Source of the DNA: RUG563 sp045589355
Lineage (GTDB): Bacteria; Bacillota; Clostridia; Christensenellales; Aristaeellaceae
Assembly: GCA_045589355.1 (NCBI GenBank)
Contig: JAZNOW010000069.1
Span: 124,001-188,000 of the forward strand
DNA: 64,000 nt
Direction of reading: 5' to 3'
Shown here piece after piece: positions 26,280 through 35,344 of the stretch. The translations under genes were made by a program, and so were the position numbers. Under the pieces are notes generated by a model that saw nothing but the letters and a program-made list of their open reading frames with translations, had not been told where the DNA came from and searched no databases. Position 1 is the first letter of the stretch, and each line of letters opens with the position of its first letter.

Positions 26280-27369
26280 ATCCGCGATATTTTTCTGCAC
26301 AGGCAGCAATAATTTTTTCCATCTCGCCCATTTTCCTTTGCATATCCTGCGCCAGGGCGATCTGGCAGCGGGTGCGCACCAGGTTGTGGCCCGCATAGGC
26401 GCAATAGAAGTATGGGTCACCCAGCAGATAATCCGTCAGGAACCGGACAGCCAGCTCCACCGTCAGGGCAAAGCAGCTGATGCCAAAGGTGTCCATTTCA
26501 TTTGGGGTAAAGGCCTTGGCCATGGGCTCCAGAAAGCCTTCCGCAAACGCCCGGAACAGATCCAGGTCGCAGCCCACTTTGGTAAGGTCCTTTTCATCCT
26601 CCGCCGCCGTATTGGCGATGGAGCGGATGGCGTCGCCAAAGTCATTGCCGGCCAGGCCGGGCATCACCGTATCCAGGTCGATCACCACCAGGGCACGATG
26701 GTCCTTCTTATCAAAGAGCACATTGTTCACCTTGGTGTCGTTATGGGTCACCCGCAGGGGCAGAAGGCCCTCCTGCTGCATCCGGCAAAGGCGGCATGCC
26801 TCCGCCCGCACCTGCATCAGCCATTGAAGCTCCTTTTCCACTTCCCCGGCCCGGCCGCAGGGATCCTTTTCCACAGCAGCTTCCAGCGCATCATAGCGTT
26901 TTTCGGTGTTATGGAAATCCGGAATGGTTTCATGCAGCACCGTGGGATCAAAACCGCTGAGCACGGCCTGGAATTCACCAAACGCATAACCGGCATTGCG
27001 CACCAGCGTTTCATCCCGGCTGTCGGTGAAGGCAGCGGAAGGGATAAAGTTGAACACACGCCAGATATAGTCCCCATCCCACACAAAGTTTTTGCCTTCT
27101 CTTGTGTGATGGTAATGCAGCGTCACCTGGCCCGGCCGCCATTCCCTGAGATATTGGGTGACCCGTTCAATGTTTTCCATCACCTGCTCCGGGTTTCTGA
27201 ACACAAAGGTGTTCACCCGCTGCACAATGTACGCCTTGGAAAAGCCGTTTTCACGGGTAAAGGTTACCTTGTAGGTTTTATTGATGTTGCCCACTTTCAG
27301 TTCTTCCCACTGGCTGAACGTGCCGGGAATTCTGAACGAAGCGCATACGGCCATCAATTTTTCCTGCAT
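26278..27369 (-). CDS. Sugar kinase-like phosphotransferase (N-acetylhexosamine 1-kinase-like)
   Basis: A 363-residue aminoglycoside-phosphotransferase-fold protein. The kinase loop reads THNDTKVNNVLFD and the metal motif VIDLDTVMPGL, then NDFGDAIR, which closely match N-acetylhexosamine 1-kinase (NahK). NahK phosphorylates the C1 of GlcNAc or GalNAc in host-glycan salvage. It lies 20 bases after an aldose 1-epimerase gene, and nagA lies on the other strand 5 kb away, which fits amino-sugar use, but the substrate is inferred. Start at 27369 is favoured over one five codons earlier by the AGGGAGAG ahead of it. Confidence 0.75.
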   Translation of the reverse strand: MQEKLMAVCASFRIPGTFSQWEELKVGNINKTYKVTFTRENGFSKAYIVQRVNTFVFRNPEQVMENIERVTQYLREWRPGQVTLHYHHTREGKNFVWDGDYIWRVFNFIPSAAFTDSRDETLVRNAGYAFGEFQAVLSGFDPTVLHETIPDFHNTEKRYDALEAAVEKDPCGRAGEVEKELQWLMQVRAEACRLCRMQQEGLLPLRVTHNDTKVNNVLFDKKDHRALVVIDLDTVMPGLAGNDFGDAIRSIANTAAEDEKDLTKVGCDLDLFRAFAEGFLEPMAKAFTPNEMDTFGISCFALTVELAVRFLTDYLLGDPYFYCAYAGHNLVRTRCQIALAQDMQRKMGEMEKIIAACAEKYRG

Positions 27370-27389
27370 GTTTCTCTCCCTCATTTATC

Positions 27390-28241
27390 TTACGCGAAGG
27401 TGATCCGGTGCAGCCGCTTCACTTCCTGCCCGCCCTGCAGGCAGATGAAGCCGAATTTCTTGTCAATTTCATAAGGAGCGTCCACCATATCCGGCGCATT
27501 GCACCAGGGCTCAATGCACAGGTAAGGGGCGTTCATGTTGGGCTTGGTCCAGAACATGGTCACCGGATGCTCCGGCGCTTCCACCCGTACGCTGCGGCCA
27601 TCACCGCCCCGGATGGTGACACCCTTGCTTTTGAGGTGCTTGAACACCAGCGCATCCACCGTATAATCGCTGTATTTGAGGGGCAGCACCCGGGTGCTTT
27701 CCGCCATGCAGACCGGCTGCGGCAGAATGCAGTTGCCTTCGATCACATACCGGTCCAGCCGTTCTTCTTCGTCAAATACCACTTCATACGCTTCAATGCC
27801 GCCGGGCAGAAGGTACGCTTCGTGGGCGCCGATGGAGAAGCAGAAGGGGTCTTCTTGCAGGTTGTTCACCTGGTAGCACACCTGCAGGGTGTTGCCGTCC
27901 AGGGTGTAGATGGCCCGCAGGGCATACTCGAAAGGAAAGCCTTCGGTTTTGTCCGTCATCAGGAACACCGCTTCGTCTTCCTTCACGCTTTCCACCTGCC
28001 ACAGCCTGCGGCGCACAAAGCCATGCTTTGTCATGGGGTATTTCTTCCCCTGCCAGATGTAATAATCATCCCGCATGCCGCCGGCTACCGGGAACAAAAT
28101 GGGGGCGCGGCCGCTCCACACGCTTTCATCGCCCTGCCACATGCGTTCCCTTCCCTGCCGGTCCAATACGGACTGGATTTCGGCCCCCACAGGAGAGAGG
28201 GTCACGGTAAGGCATGCATTTTTGATGGTGATCATGTCCAT
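27390..28241 (-). CDS. Aldose 1-epimerase family protein (LacX-like)
   Basis: A 283-residue beta-sandwich mutarotase-fold protein. It starts MDMITIKNACLTVTLSPVGA and carries the LacX-type run QSVLDRQGRERMWQGDESVW, HGFVRRRLW with the conserved histidine and arginines, and CIEPWCNAPD near the end. It equilibrates alpha and beta anomers of a sugar; the kinase encoded downstream would need one anomer. AAGGAGCG lies ten bases before the ATG at 28241. It is 20 bases after the D,D-carboxypeptidase stop, so it shares that transcript. Confidence 0.85.
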   Translation of the reverse strand: MDMITIKNACLTVTLSPVGAEIQSVLDRQGRERMWQGDESVWSGRAPILFPVAGGMRDDYYIWQGKKYPMTKHGFVRRRLWQVESVKEDEAVFLMTDKTEGFPFEYALRAIYTLDGNTLQVCYQVNNLQEDPFCFSIGAHEAYLLPGGIEAYEVVFDEEERLDRYVIEGNCILPQPVCMAESTRVLPLKYSDYTVDALVFKHLKSKGVTIRGGDGRSVRVEAPEHPVTMFWTKPNMNAPYLCIEPWCNAPDMVDAPYEIDKKFGFICLQGGQEVKRLHRITFA

Positions 28242-28261
28242 GGCTTTTCGCTCCTTTTTCA

Positions 28262-29689
28262 TCAGCGGTAATAACGGCTGGTGGGCTTATGGGTTTTCAC
28301 CCTGCGGCGCCTGTGAATGTGGCGTTTGAGGAAACGGATCATTTTGATCAGCAGCAAAATGGCAATGGCCGGCAGAATAATGTGCAGGAAAACCAGCTCA
28401 AACGTGATTCTGGGGAAGGGATTTTTGTCATTTTCCGCATCGGCAATGATCTGATCAATGGAGGGGAACAGCTGCTCCCGGGCCGCCACGGTGCGGGTGG
28501 CCAGCATTTCGTACACCACCGGTGTACCGCCGTCTTCGGGATAATAGGTGATGGTGCCCATCACTTCCCCGGCCTCAATGGGCGCACGGAAAGCGCGGGT
28601 GTATTCGGTCACGGTGATGGAGTTGAAGTTCTGCACCCAGTACTCGATCTGGTCCTGGCTGGTAACGATCAGGTCCTTCACGGCGGGGTCCACTTTCCGC
28701 AGTTCCAGTTCCAGCCGGCCCACTTCGGGATCATCCAGAGCAAAGCCCTGAATATCGATCACGCGGGGGTTTTCGGCGTAGATTTCCGCAATGCTGGTGC
28801 TCTTGAACTGGGTAAAGCCATAATCCATCAGCTTGATGGTATCGGTATAGCGGGCTTTATCGTTGGAGCAGCCCATTACAACGGAAATCAGCGTCACGCC
28901 GTCCTTGGTGGCAGAGCCCACAAAACAGCGGCCGGCCGCCTCGGTGGTACCGGTTTTGACGCCGGTGGAATATTCATAATAGGTGCCGCCTTCTTTTTCG
29001 GCCGGATTGATGAACCGCACCCCCGTAACGATTTCACGGGAACGGTACACATTGTCCTTGGGCATCGTGTACGTAACAGAGCCGGCAATCTGGCGGAAGG
29101 TGGGGTCCTGCATGGCCACACGGGTAATGATGGCCAGGTCCCTCGCGGTGGAATAGTGGTTAGGGTCGGTCAAGCCGTTGGCGTTGACAAAATTGGTGTC
29201 CTTGCACCCAAGGGCCTGGGCCGCCTGGGTCATGTAATAGGCATAGGTTTCCACATTGCCGCCCACGCCTTCTGCAATGGCGGTGGCCGCATCGTTACCG
29301 GAAAGCAGCATGGCGGCATACATCAGGTCAATCAGCCGCACCTGCTCCCCCGCCGCCAGCTTTGCGGTGGATTCGTCTTCCGCCACGTTCACGGCGTTTT
29401 CGCTCACCGTGATCAGCATATCGGGGTCGGCGCTGTTGAGGGCCAGCCAAACCGTCATGATCTTGGTGGTAGAAGCGGGGTGCACCCGGGCATCGGCGTT
29501 CTTTTCAAAAATCACCCGGCCCGTTTCCGCTTCGATCAGAATGGCGGAGGAGGCGTTCAGATGCCCTTCGGACAGGATTTCAGGCTGCTGGGGATCGTAT
29601 TCATCGGCAAAGGCAGCACAGGAAAAGCTCAGGAAAAACAGCATTGCCATCAGCAATGCCGCCATCCTCACGCCAATCCCTTTCCTCAT
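28262..29689 (-). CDS. dacF: D-alanyl-D-alanine carboxypeptidase, DacF/PBP5-type
   Basis: A 475-residue S11 peptidase. Signal peptide 1-28 (cut near AFA-DEY), then the three penicillin-binding motifs: SxxK Ser73-Lys76 (STTK), SGN at 130-132, KTG at 245-247. A beta-rich C-terminal domain follows and then a transmembrane helix near residues 435-460 and a basic tail (HIHRRRRVKTHK), so it is membrane-anchored outside the cell. It trims the terminal D-Ala from peptidoglycan stem peptides; DacF forms act in spores or vegetative wall. The Shine-Dalgarno before 29689 is weak; an in-frame ATG at 29665 is an alternative. Confidence 0.92.
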   Translation of the reverse strand: MRKGIGVRMAALLMAMLFFLSFSCAAFADEYDPQQPEILSEGHLNASSAILIEAETGRVIFEKNADARVHPASTTKIMTVWLALNSADPDMLITVSENAVNVAEDESTAKLAAGEQVRLIDLMYAAMLLSGNDAATAIAEGVGGNVETYAYYMTQAAQALGCKDTNFVNANGLTDPNHYSTARDLAIITRVAMQDPTFRQIAGSVTYTMPKDNVYRSREIVTGVRFINPAEKEGGTYYEYSTGVKTGTTEAAGRCFVGSATKDGVTLISVVMGCSNDKARYTDTIKLMDYGFTQFKSTSIAEIYAENPRVIDIQGFALDDPEVGRLELELRKVDPAVKDLIVTSQDQIEYWVQNFNSITVTEYTRAFRAPIEAGEVMGTITYYPEDGGTPVVYEMLATRTVAAREQLFPSIDQIIADAENDKNPFPRITFELVFLHIILPAIAILLLIKMIRFLKRHIHRRRRVKTHKPTSRYYR

Positions 29690-29762
29690 ACCGGTTTACT
29701 CACTTTCGTAAGAATTTCGAAGTACATTCTTCATTATATCATAACAAACGGGAAATGTACAG

Positions 29763-30317
29763 TTATTCTTCCCGAAATTCGGCAGGCCCCTGTTCATACA
29801 GGTTTCCGCCATGGGCGTCCATCAGCACGATCACCGGAAAATCCTCCACCCGGAAAAGGTGGATGGCTTCGGTGCCCAGGTCCTCATAGGCCAGCACGCG
29901 GCTTTCCCGGATGCTCCTGGCAATCAGCGCCGCAGCGCCGCCCACCGCGCCAAAGTACACCGCGCCCCATTCCTGCATGGCCCGGCGCACCGCTTCATTG
30001 CGCATGCCTTTGCCGATCATGCCCTTCAGCCCCATTTTCAGAAGCTTGGGGGTATAGGCGTCCATGCGATAGCTGGTGGTAGGGCCGGCGGAGCCCACCG
30101 CATGGCCGGGCGAAGCAGGGGCAGGGCCTACATAGTAAATGGTCTGGCCCCGAACGTCCACCGGCAGTTCCTTGCCTTCATCCAGCAGGGCGATCAGCCG
30201 CTTGTGGGCTGCATCCCGGCCGGTGAGCATTTCGCCGCTGAGCAGCACCGTATCTCCCGCCCGAAGCATTTGCACATCCGCATCCGAAAGAGGAAGCGTC
30301 AAACGATATTCCGCCAT
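29763..30317 (-). CDS. fumB: Fumarate hydratase class I, beta subunit
   Basis: A 184-residue protein equal to the C-terminal part of class I fumarase (swivelling domain), with RAGDTVLLSGEM, YVGPAPASPG, and GPTTSYRMD near the middle. It pairs with the alpha subunit encoded just upstream, twelve bases before its start. Together they interconvert fumarate and malate with an iron-sulfur cluster. L-tartrate dehydratase has the same two-part layout and cannot be excluded from sequence alone. Gene name is by analogy with two-gene fumarases. Confidence 0.87.
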   Translation of the reverse strand: MAEYRLTLPLSDADVQMLRAGDTVLLSGEMLTGRDAAHKRLIALLDEGKELPVDVRGQTIYYVGPAPASPGHAVGSAGPTTSYRMDAYTPKLLKMGLKGMIGKGMRNEAVRRAMQEWGAVYFGAVGGAAALIARSIRESRVLAYEDLGTEAIHLFRVEDFPVIVLMDAHGGNLYEQGPAEFREE

Positions 30318-30329
30318 CTTTCTCCCTCC

Positions 30330-31175
30330 TTACAGCGTGCGTTCCCCATGCCTTGCCGCATGGCAGCACATGTTTACCGCCACCGGCATGCCGGCAATAT
30401 GGGTGGGTGCAAAATCAATGTTCACTTTCATGGCCGTGGTGGTACCGCCGATGCCGGCCGGGCCGATGCCCAGGCGATTGATGGCCCTGAGCGCCTTTTC
30501 CTCCAGCGCCCTGTAGCGTGTATCTCCGTTCCAGGTATCCAGGGGCCGGGCCGTCATTTTCTTGGCCATCAGCGCCGCCTGCTCCATGGTGCCGCCAATG
30601 CCCACGCCCACCACCACCGGCGGGCAGGGGTTGGGGCCTGCCTTGCGCACCGTGTCCACAATAAAGTCCAGCACGCCCTGTTCCCCATCCGCTGCCACCA
30701 GCATCTTCACGGCGCTCATGTTTTCACTGCCAAAGCCCTTGGCCGTAGCCAGCAGATGCACCTTGTCGCCGGGCACAATGCGGGTATGGATCACCGCCGG
30801 AGTATTGTCTTTGGTGTTGATGCGGTCGTAAAGAGGATCCGCCACCACGGATTTGCGCAGATGCCCCTCTGCATACGCCTGACGCACCCCTTCATGGACG
30901 GCCGCTTCAAAATCGCCGCCCACAAAATGCACGTCCTGGCCGATCTCGGCAAACAGAACTGCCATGCCGGTATCCTGGCAAATGGCCACCCTTTCTTCCC
31001 GGGCAATTTTGTAGTTTTCGGCGATCTGGCAAAGCACATCCCGGCCCACCCGGCTCTTTTCCTCCCGGCAGGCACGGCACACCGCTTCCTCCACATCCCG
31101 GCCAATTTCATAATTCGCCTGCAAAAACACATCTTTGATGCAGGCAATCAGTTCATCTACATGAATTTCTCTCAT
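30330..31175 (-). CDS. fumA: Fumarate hydratase class I, alpha subunit
   Basis: A 281-residue N-terminal part of class I fumarase that holds the 4Fe-4S cluster. Candidate ligands are Cys in AICQDTGMAV, Cys in NPCPPVVVG and Cys in MCCHAARH near the end, with the loop GIGGTMEQAALMAKK and GPAGIGGTTTAMKV typical of the family. The ATG at 31175 overlaps the stop codon of tmcAL (ATGA), so translation is coupled. Works with the beta subunit downstream. A tartrate dehydratase alternative exists. Confidence 0.87.
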   Translation of the reverse strand: MREIHVDELIACIKDVFLQANYEIGRDVEEAVCRACREEKSRVGRDVLCQIAENYKIAREERVAICQDTGMAVLFAEIGQDVHFVGGDFEAAVHEGVRQAYAEGHLRKSVVADPLYDRINTKDNTPAVIHTRIVPGDKVHLLATAKGFGSENMSAVKMLVAADGEQGVLDFIVDTVRKAGPNPCPPVVVGVGIGGTMEQAALMAKKMTARPLDTWNGDTRYRALEEKALRAINRLGIGPAGIGGTTTAMKVNIDFAPTHIAGMPVAVNMCCHAARHGERTL

Positions 31176-32350
31176 TGTTCTTCTCCGTCCCGCAAGATGA
31201 CCGGGCCCTGCCTGTAATGCGCTCCCATATCCCGGCCGGCCAGCAGCTGCCAAAGATCGGCATAATGCATTTCCCGGGCCATGCTTTCTTCCCGGGCCGG
31301 CTTCATCACAAGCGGAATGGTGCCCTCCTGCATTTTTTTCATCAGCGGCCTTGCGCTTTCCCGGAAACCAAGAACCAAAGCGCCGTCAGGGTGTTCAGGC
31401 AGCTGTGTCTTTTGGGTACCCAGCAAGCCCCAGCACAGGGCACGGCTGATGCGGCCCAGGGTGTAGCGCCGGGTTTTGATGGAGGCGAGCATGCTTTCAC
31501 GGGTACTGTTGGCACGGGCAGCCGACAGGATGCGGCTTTCCAGCCCTTCATCCACCCCGGGCAAGCGCCGTATGCCTTCTTCCCCAAGCTGCAAAAGCGC
31601 ATAGCGCAGCGGTGCATTCATCTTTTCCGGCCGGCACATCATGCCCTGCAGCACCGCTTCCTTCAGTACCGGCAGCGCCCCGGCAGGCACGGCCTGCTCC
31701 ACGCTGTTCCAATCCCCCCGCAGCAAAGCCCCCCGCACCGCCGTGGCGGAAGGATACGCTTCCACTTCATCGGCATGGTAGGCATGGCAGCGCTGCACAA
31801 TGCAGGGACGGATGGGGCTTTCCAGCTGCTTCAGCGCCCGGAGATAGCAAAGGCCCAATGCAGCGTTGGGCAGCTGCAGCATGTGCGCCCCTTCCCCCAA
31901 TGCCTTTTCCATGGCCTTTCCCTGTGCCGCCGCGTAAGACAAGCCAAGGGCCAGCCCTTTTTGTATTTCTTCTTCCATGGCTGCACTTTTTTCTTCCAGC
32001 AGGCCGGCCGCTTTCTGCAGCAGCTGCCCGTCCGCCGTTTCACAGCCGAAGGATAGATAATCCACACACCCCAGCCGGTGCAGAATTTCCACACCGCCCC
32101 GGGCAAACCAATCACCTTCCCGGACGGAAAACGCTGCCGGCAGCTGCAGCACCACGTCAGCCCCGCACCGAAGCGCCATCTCCGCCCGCACATGGGGCGC
32201 AAGCAGGGCCGGCATGCCCCGCTGGGTATAAAAACCACTCATTACGCACACGATAAAATCCGCCCCGGTCATCTCCCGGGCGATGCGCAGGTGCCGCTCA
32301 TGCCCCCGGTGAAAGGGATCGTATTCCGCTATCACACCGGTTACTTTCAT
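31172..32350 (-). CDS. tmcAL: tRNA(Met) cytidine acetate ligase TmcAL
   Basis: A 392-residue nucleotidyltransferase-fold protein of the TmcAL (former YlbM/UPF0348) family. The motif GVIAEYDPFHRGHERHL (HRGH at 14-17) binds ATP, and MSGFYTQRGMPA follows. The enzyme makes N4-acetylcytidine at the wobble position of elongator tRNA(Met), using acetate and ATP. It is the first gene of a minus-strand run with the fumarase genes and has its own sigma-A promoter. The start at 32350 is an ATG with AGGAGGGGC ten bases before. Confidence 0.93.
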   Translation of the reverse strand: MKVTGVIAEYDPFHRGHERHLRIAREMTGADFIVCVMSGFYTQRGMPALLAPHVRAEMALRCGADVVLQLPAAFSVREGDWFARGGVEILHRLGCVDYLSFGCETADGQLLQKAAGLLEEKSAAMEEEIQKGLALGLSYAAAQGKAMEKALGEGAHMLQLPNAALGLCYLRALKQLESPIRPCIVQRCHAYHADEVEAYPSATAVRGALLRGDWNSVEQAVPAGALPVLKEAVLQGMMCRPEKMNAPLRYALLQLGEEGIRRLPGVDEGLESRILSAARANSTRESMLASIKTRRYTLGRISRALCWGLLGTQKTQLPEHPDGALVLGFRESARPLMKKMQEGTIPLVMKPAREESMAREMHYADLWQLLAGRDMGAHYRQGPVILRDGEEQ

Positions 32351-32380
32351 CCTGTGCCCCTCCTGTCTTCTGATTCATTT

Positions 32381-32409
32381 ATTATAATACACCCCCTCCC
32401 CCCAGGCAA
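32381..32409 (-). promoter_or_regulatory. Promoter of tmcAL operon
   Basis: On the minus strand TTGCCT (32409-32404) and TATAAT (32386-32381) are 17 bases apart. Confidence 0.65.
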
Positions 32410-32440
32410 GCCCTTTTCCTGCTCCCATCAAGATTTACAC

Positions 32441-32469
32441 TTGCAAATACCTCCTTTTTCCTTTATAAT
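32441..32469 (+). promoter_or_regulatory. Promoter of nagA
   Basis: TTGCAA (32441-32446) and TATAAT (32464-32469) are 17 bases apart; divergent from the tmcAL promoter. Confidence 0.75.
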
Positions 32470-32517
32470 AATAGAAGATAAAAACTGAATGAACCCATCC
32501 AAAGGAGTGATCAACGG

Positions 32518-33666
32518 ATGAAAGCGATCATTAACGGAAGAATTCTCTTGCCCGATGAAGAAGTGTTTGATAAAGCATTGCTTTTTAATGAAAAAATCGT
32601 TGGTATTGTGGATAAGCAGTCCGCCATCCGCCAGGCAGACGAAGTGATCGACGCAGATGATAATTATGTATCCCCCGGCTTTATTGACGTGCACATTCAC
32701 GGCTACAAAGGCGCCGACGCCTCCGACGCCAGCCAGGCCGGCATCCGCCTGATGGCCAAGGAACTGCTGGAAAACGGCGTTACCGCGTTCCTCCCCACCA
32801 CCACCACCATCCAGTGGGAAACGCTGGAGCGCATCTTCTGGCAATTGCGCGAGCTTTCCAAAGAAAGCCGCCGCAGCGATTACCCCGGCGCCGAAGTGCT
32901 GGGCTGCCATGCCGAAGGGCCCTTCATCAATCCCCTGCGCAAAGGCGCCCTGAATGCCGATTACATCCTGCGCCCCGATCCCGACAAGCTTCTGCCCTAT
33001 GCCGACGTGGTGAAAATGGTCACCTTCGCCCCGGAAATGGGCGGCGGCGAAAACTTCATCCGCAACATGAAGCTCTATTCCGATATGGTGCTTTCCATCG
33101 GCCACACCTATGCCAATTATGACCAGACCATGGACGCCATCCAGCAGGGCGTGGACCATGTGACCCACACCTTCAACGCCATGACCCCCATGCACCACCG
33201 GGATCCCGGCGTGGTGGGCGCAGCGCTGACCAGCGACGTCTATTGCGAACTGATCGCCGATACCACCACCGTCCACCCCGGCCTGTATCCTTTGCTGGTG
33301 AAAGCCAAGGGCTACAAGCTGGTGTTGATCACCGACTGTATCCGCGCCGGCGGCCTGCCGGACGGCGAATACACCCTGGGCGGCCTGCCCATCTATGTAA
33401 AGAACGGGGAAAGCCGCCTGGCCGACGGCACCATTGCCGGCAGCGTGCTGAAAATGAACCAGGCCGTCTACAACATGCGCAAATACGGCAATGTGCCCAT
33501 GCACCAGGCCACCCGCATGGCCTCCCTCAATGCCGCCAAGTCCATCGGCATTGCCAACAAAAAGGGCAGCCTCACCGCCGGCAAGGACGCCGACGTGGTG
33601 ATCATGGATCACCGCTGCAAGGTGCTCAAAACCTTCGTCCGGGGCCGCAAGCTTTACGAACGCTGA
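32518..33666 (+). CDS. nagA: N-acetylglucosamine-6-phosphate deacetylase
   Basis: A 382-residue amidohydrolase. Metal ligands include His59 and His61 (DVHIHGYKGAD), a Glu in CHAEGPFINP, the two later histidines in SIGHTYAN and THTFNAM, and the catalytic Asp in LITDCIRAGG. The enzyme removes the acetyl group from GlcNAc-6-P in amino-sugar or cell-wall recycling. AAAGGAGTGATCAACGG precedes the ATG. No nagB or PTS gene is next to it; it is monocistronic with its own promoter and terminator. Confidence 0.95.
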   Translation: MKAIINGRILLPDEEVFDKALLFNEKIVGIVDKQSAIRQADEVIDADDNYVSPGFIDVHIHGYKGADASDASQAGIRLMAKELLENGVTAFLPTTTTIQWETLERIFWQLRELSKESRRSDYPGAEVLGCHAEGPFINPLRKGALNADYILRPDPDKLLPYADVVKMVTFAPEMGGGENFIRNMKLYSDMVLSIGHTYANYDQTMDAIQQGVDHVTHTFNAMTPMHHRDPGVVGAALTSDVYCELIADTTTVHPGLYPLLVKAKGYKLVLITDCIRAGGLPDGEYTLGGLPIYVKNGESRLADGTIAGSVLKMNQAVYNMRKYGNVPMHQATRMASLNAAKSIGIANKKGSLTAGKDADVVIMDHRCKVLKTFVRGRKLYER

Positions 33667-33681
33667 TGCAAAATAAAAATT

Positions 33682-33711
33682 CCCCTGAGAATATGCTTCT
33701 CAGGGGTTTTT
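33682..33711. terminator. Bidirectional terminator after nagA
   Basis: CCCCTGAGAA pairs perfectly with TTCTCAGGGG (33682-33706), then TTTTTC on the plus side and AATTTTTATTTT on the minus side. Confidence 0.9.
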
Positions 33712-33713
33712 CT

Positions 33714-34331
33714 TTATATGTTTTCCTGCAAATGAATGCCGAATGTGCTGTTTTTGCCGAATACGCACTCCTGAATGATCCGGATCATATCATCAATGGA
33801 AAGGACACACTCTTCTTTCAGCCATTGCCGTACCACGGCAAACAGGCCGTTCAGATAAAAAGCCATCACAAAGGGCTTCTCCCTTTCCGGGTAATGAAAC
33901 CTTTCCAGGATGGGATCAAAAATGTATTGAAACAGGCGCCGGTATACGCGGTCAAACCGCAGGGCATCCCCGTTCACAAGCACGGAGAGAAACACACTCT
34001 TTTTCTTTCTCACATACTCCAGATATGGCCTGAGATACCCTTCGCTCATGAAGTTCATCTCTTCCGGGGAGCACCCTGCAAAACGGCCGGCGATCACGCT
34101 GTCTTCCACCGAAAAGTGGGCGCGAAATTCGTCCACCAGGTACCGGGCAGCTTCCTCCAGCAAATCGGCCATGTTTTCGTAGTGTAAATAGAAAGTGGAA
34201 CGGTTCACCTGTGCCTTTTCGCAAATTTCCTTGACGGTGATATAGGAAAACGGCTTTTCTTCCAGCAATGCAATCAGCGCTTCATCCATCCGCACCGCAG
34301 TATGAAAGTATTTGCTTTCGGACCGGTTCAC
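33714..34331 (-). CDS. TetR/AcrR family transcriptional regulator
   Basis: A 205-residue regulator. The N-terminal helix-turn-helix is ITVKEICEKAQVNRSTFYLH at about residues 30-49; the C-terminal part is the effector and dimer domain, with aromatic and hydrophobic helices as in TetR_C. The start is a GTG at 34331, preceded by AGGGGGAGAA; an in-frame TTG seven codons earlier is less likely. The next gene downstream in sequence, on the same strand, is a small membrane protein, whose gene could be a target; no operator is identified. Confidence 0.88.
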   Translation of the reverse strand: MNRSESKYFHTAVRMDEALIALLEEKPFSYITVKEICEKAQVNRSTFYLHYENMADLLEEAARYLVDEFRAHFSVEDSVIAGRFAGCSPEEMNFMSEGYLRPYLEYVRKKKSVFLSVLVNGDALRFDRVYRRLFQYIFDPILERFHYPEREKPFVMAFYLNGLFAVVRQWLKEECVLSIDDMIRIIQECVFGKNSTFGIHLQENI

Positions 34332-34358
34332 ACTTCTCCCCCTTTCTATCAATGGCTT

Positions 34359-34709
34359 TTATTGTTCAGAGATCTCTTTGGCCAGTTCAATGATCTCAAA
34401 AGCATATTTTTGCTTGCCCTTTTCCAGCATGCGCTTGTAAATGGGGTAATTCACACCGCAGCCTGCAAAGCCGATCAATCCCAGCACAATGCCCAGCACC
34501 GTCAGGAACGTGGTGCCGCCAATGGCTTTCATGGCCAGGCTCATGCCCAGCCCTGCCAGCAGGCACATGCCAATGCCAAAGGAACAGGTAAACACCGTGG
34601 CCGGCATTTTTGCTTTGGCATCCAGCTTCTTCAGGGCAACCACTTTGGAATTGTCCTTGGGGGCATATTCCTTGGCAATGGATTCCGCATAAATTTTGTC
34701 CGTGTTCAT
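34359..34709 (-). CDS. Small two-helix membrane protein, function unknown
   Basis: A 116-residue protein with a soluble start (MNTDKIYAESIAKEYAPKD), two hydrophobic helices at about 37-60 and 66-88 separated by a short loop, and a basic cytoplasmic end (YPIYKRMLEKGKQKYA). Similar proteins occur widely in Clostridia; I recall some carrying the name dihydropteridine reductase, but nothing in this sequence supports that enzyme. It begins 27 bases before the TetR gene start, so the two may form an operon. AAAGGAGG precedes the ATG. Confidence 0.6.
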   Translation of the reverse strand: MNTDKIYAESIAKEYAPKDNSKVVALKKLDAKAKMPATVFTCSFGIGMCLLAGLGMSLAMKAIGGTTFLTVLGIVLGLIGFAGCGVNYPIYKRMLEKGKQKYAFEIIELAKEISEQ

Positions 34710-34797
34710 ATTCAAAAAACCTCCTTTTGTTTTACAGCCATATCGTAAAACAAAAAAGGCTCCTGTTGAACAACACAATCTTGAAAAAGTGTTGATT

Positions 34798-35250
34798 TTA
34801 CTTCTTTTTTTCCAGCCGGATCAGGTATTCATCCGTTCCGTCTTCCAGCTGCCGGTCCCCAGTCAGGCAGAAGCCGTGCCGCTGATAAAAGCGGATGGCC
34901 CCTTCATTCTTTTCCAGTGCCCACATCCATCCGGCGCCTTTTTCCACGGCAAAATGCAAAAGTGCTGCGCCGATGCCCCTGCCCTGCAATACAGGCTCCA
35001 CAAACAGCTGCACCACTTCTGCCCCTCTTATGCGCACAAAGCCCTTCACCACGCCGTCGTCATACACATACATTTCCGGCAGCAGGCGCTCCACTTCCTG
35101 CATCACCTTCGGCACCTGCAATTCCTGAAAATAATACAGATCATCCCGGAAAATGGGGTAAAAATTCAGCCGATAGCACCCCACCCTGATTTCCGCAATC
35201 CGGGCCGCATCCTTTGCTTCCGCCTTCCGGATCCATTCATTCATTTGCAT
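34798..35250 (-). CDS. GNAT family N-acetyltransferase
   Basis: A 150-residue single-domain acetyltransferase. The acetyl-CoA loop is EPVLQGRGIGAALLHFAVE (written in part VLQGRGIGAALL) and the C-terminal NEGAIRFYQRHGF is typical. Its substrate amine is unknown. AGGCGGTGC precedes the ATG at 35250; a second ATG two codons later is possible. It lies about 150 bases before sigG in the divergent orientation. Confidence 0.85.
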   Translation of the reverse strand: MQMNEWIRKAEAKDAARIAEIRVGCYRLNFYPIFRDDLYYFQELQVPKVMQEVERLLPEMYVYDDGVVKGFVRIRGAEVVQLFVEPVLQGRGIGAALLHFAVEKGAGWMWALEKNEGAIRFYQRHGFCLTGDRQLEDGTDEYLIRLEKKK

Positions 35251-35344
35251 GCACCGCCTTTCCTTTCCACAATCTATCACAGTGCATATTTCCTGTCAAT
35301 CGGGTATGTACATTCCTGTGTACCGGCATTTTTTCCATCCCTTT

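Noticed and set aside
34359..34709. Dihydropteridine reductase
   Set aside because: I recall this name on some database homologues, but the protein is a two-helix membrane protein without any NAD-binding motif.
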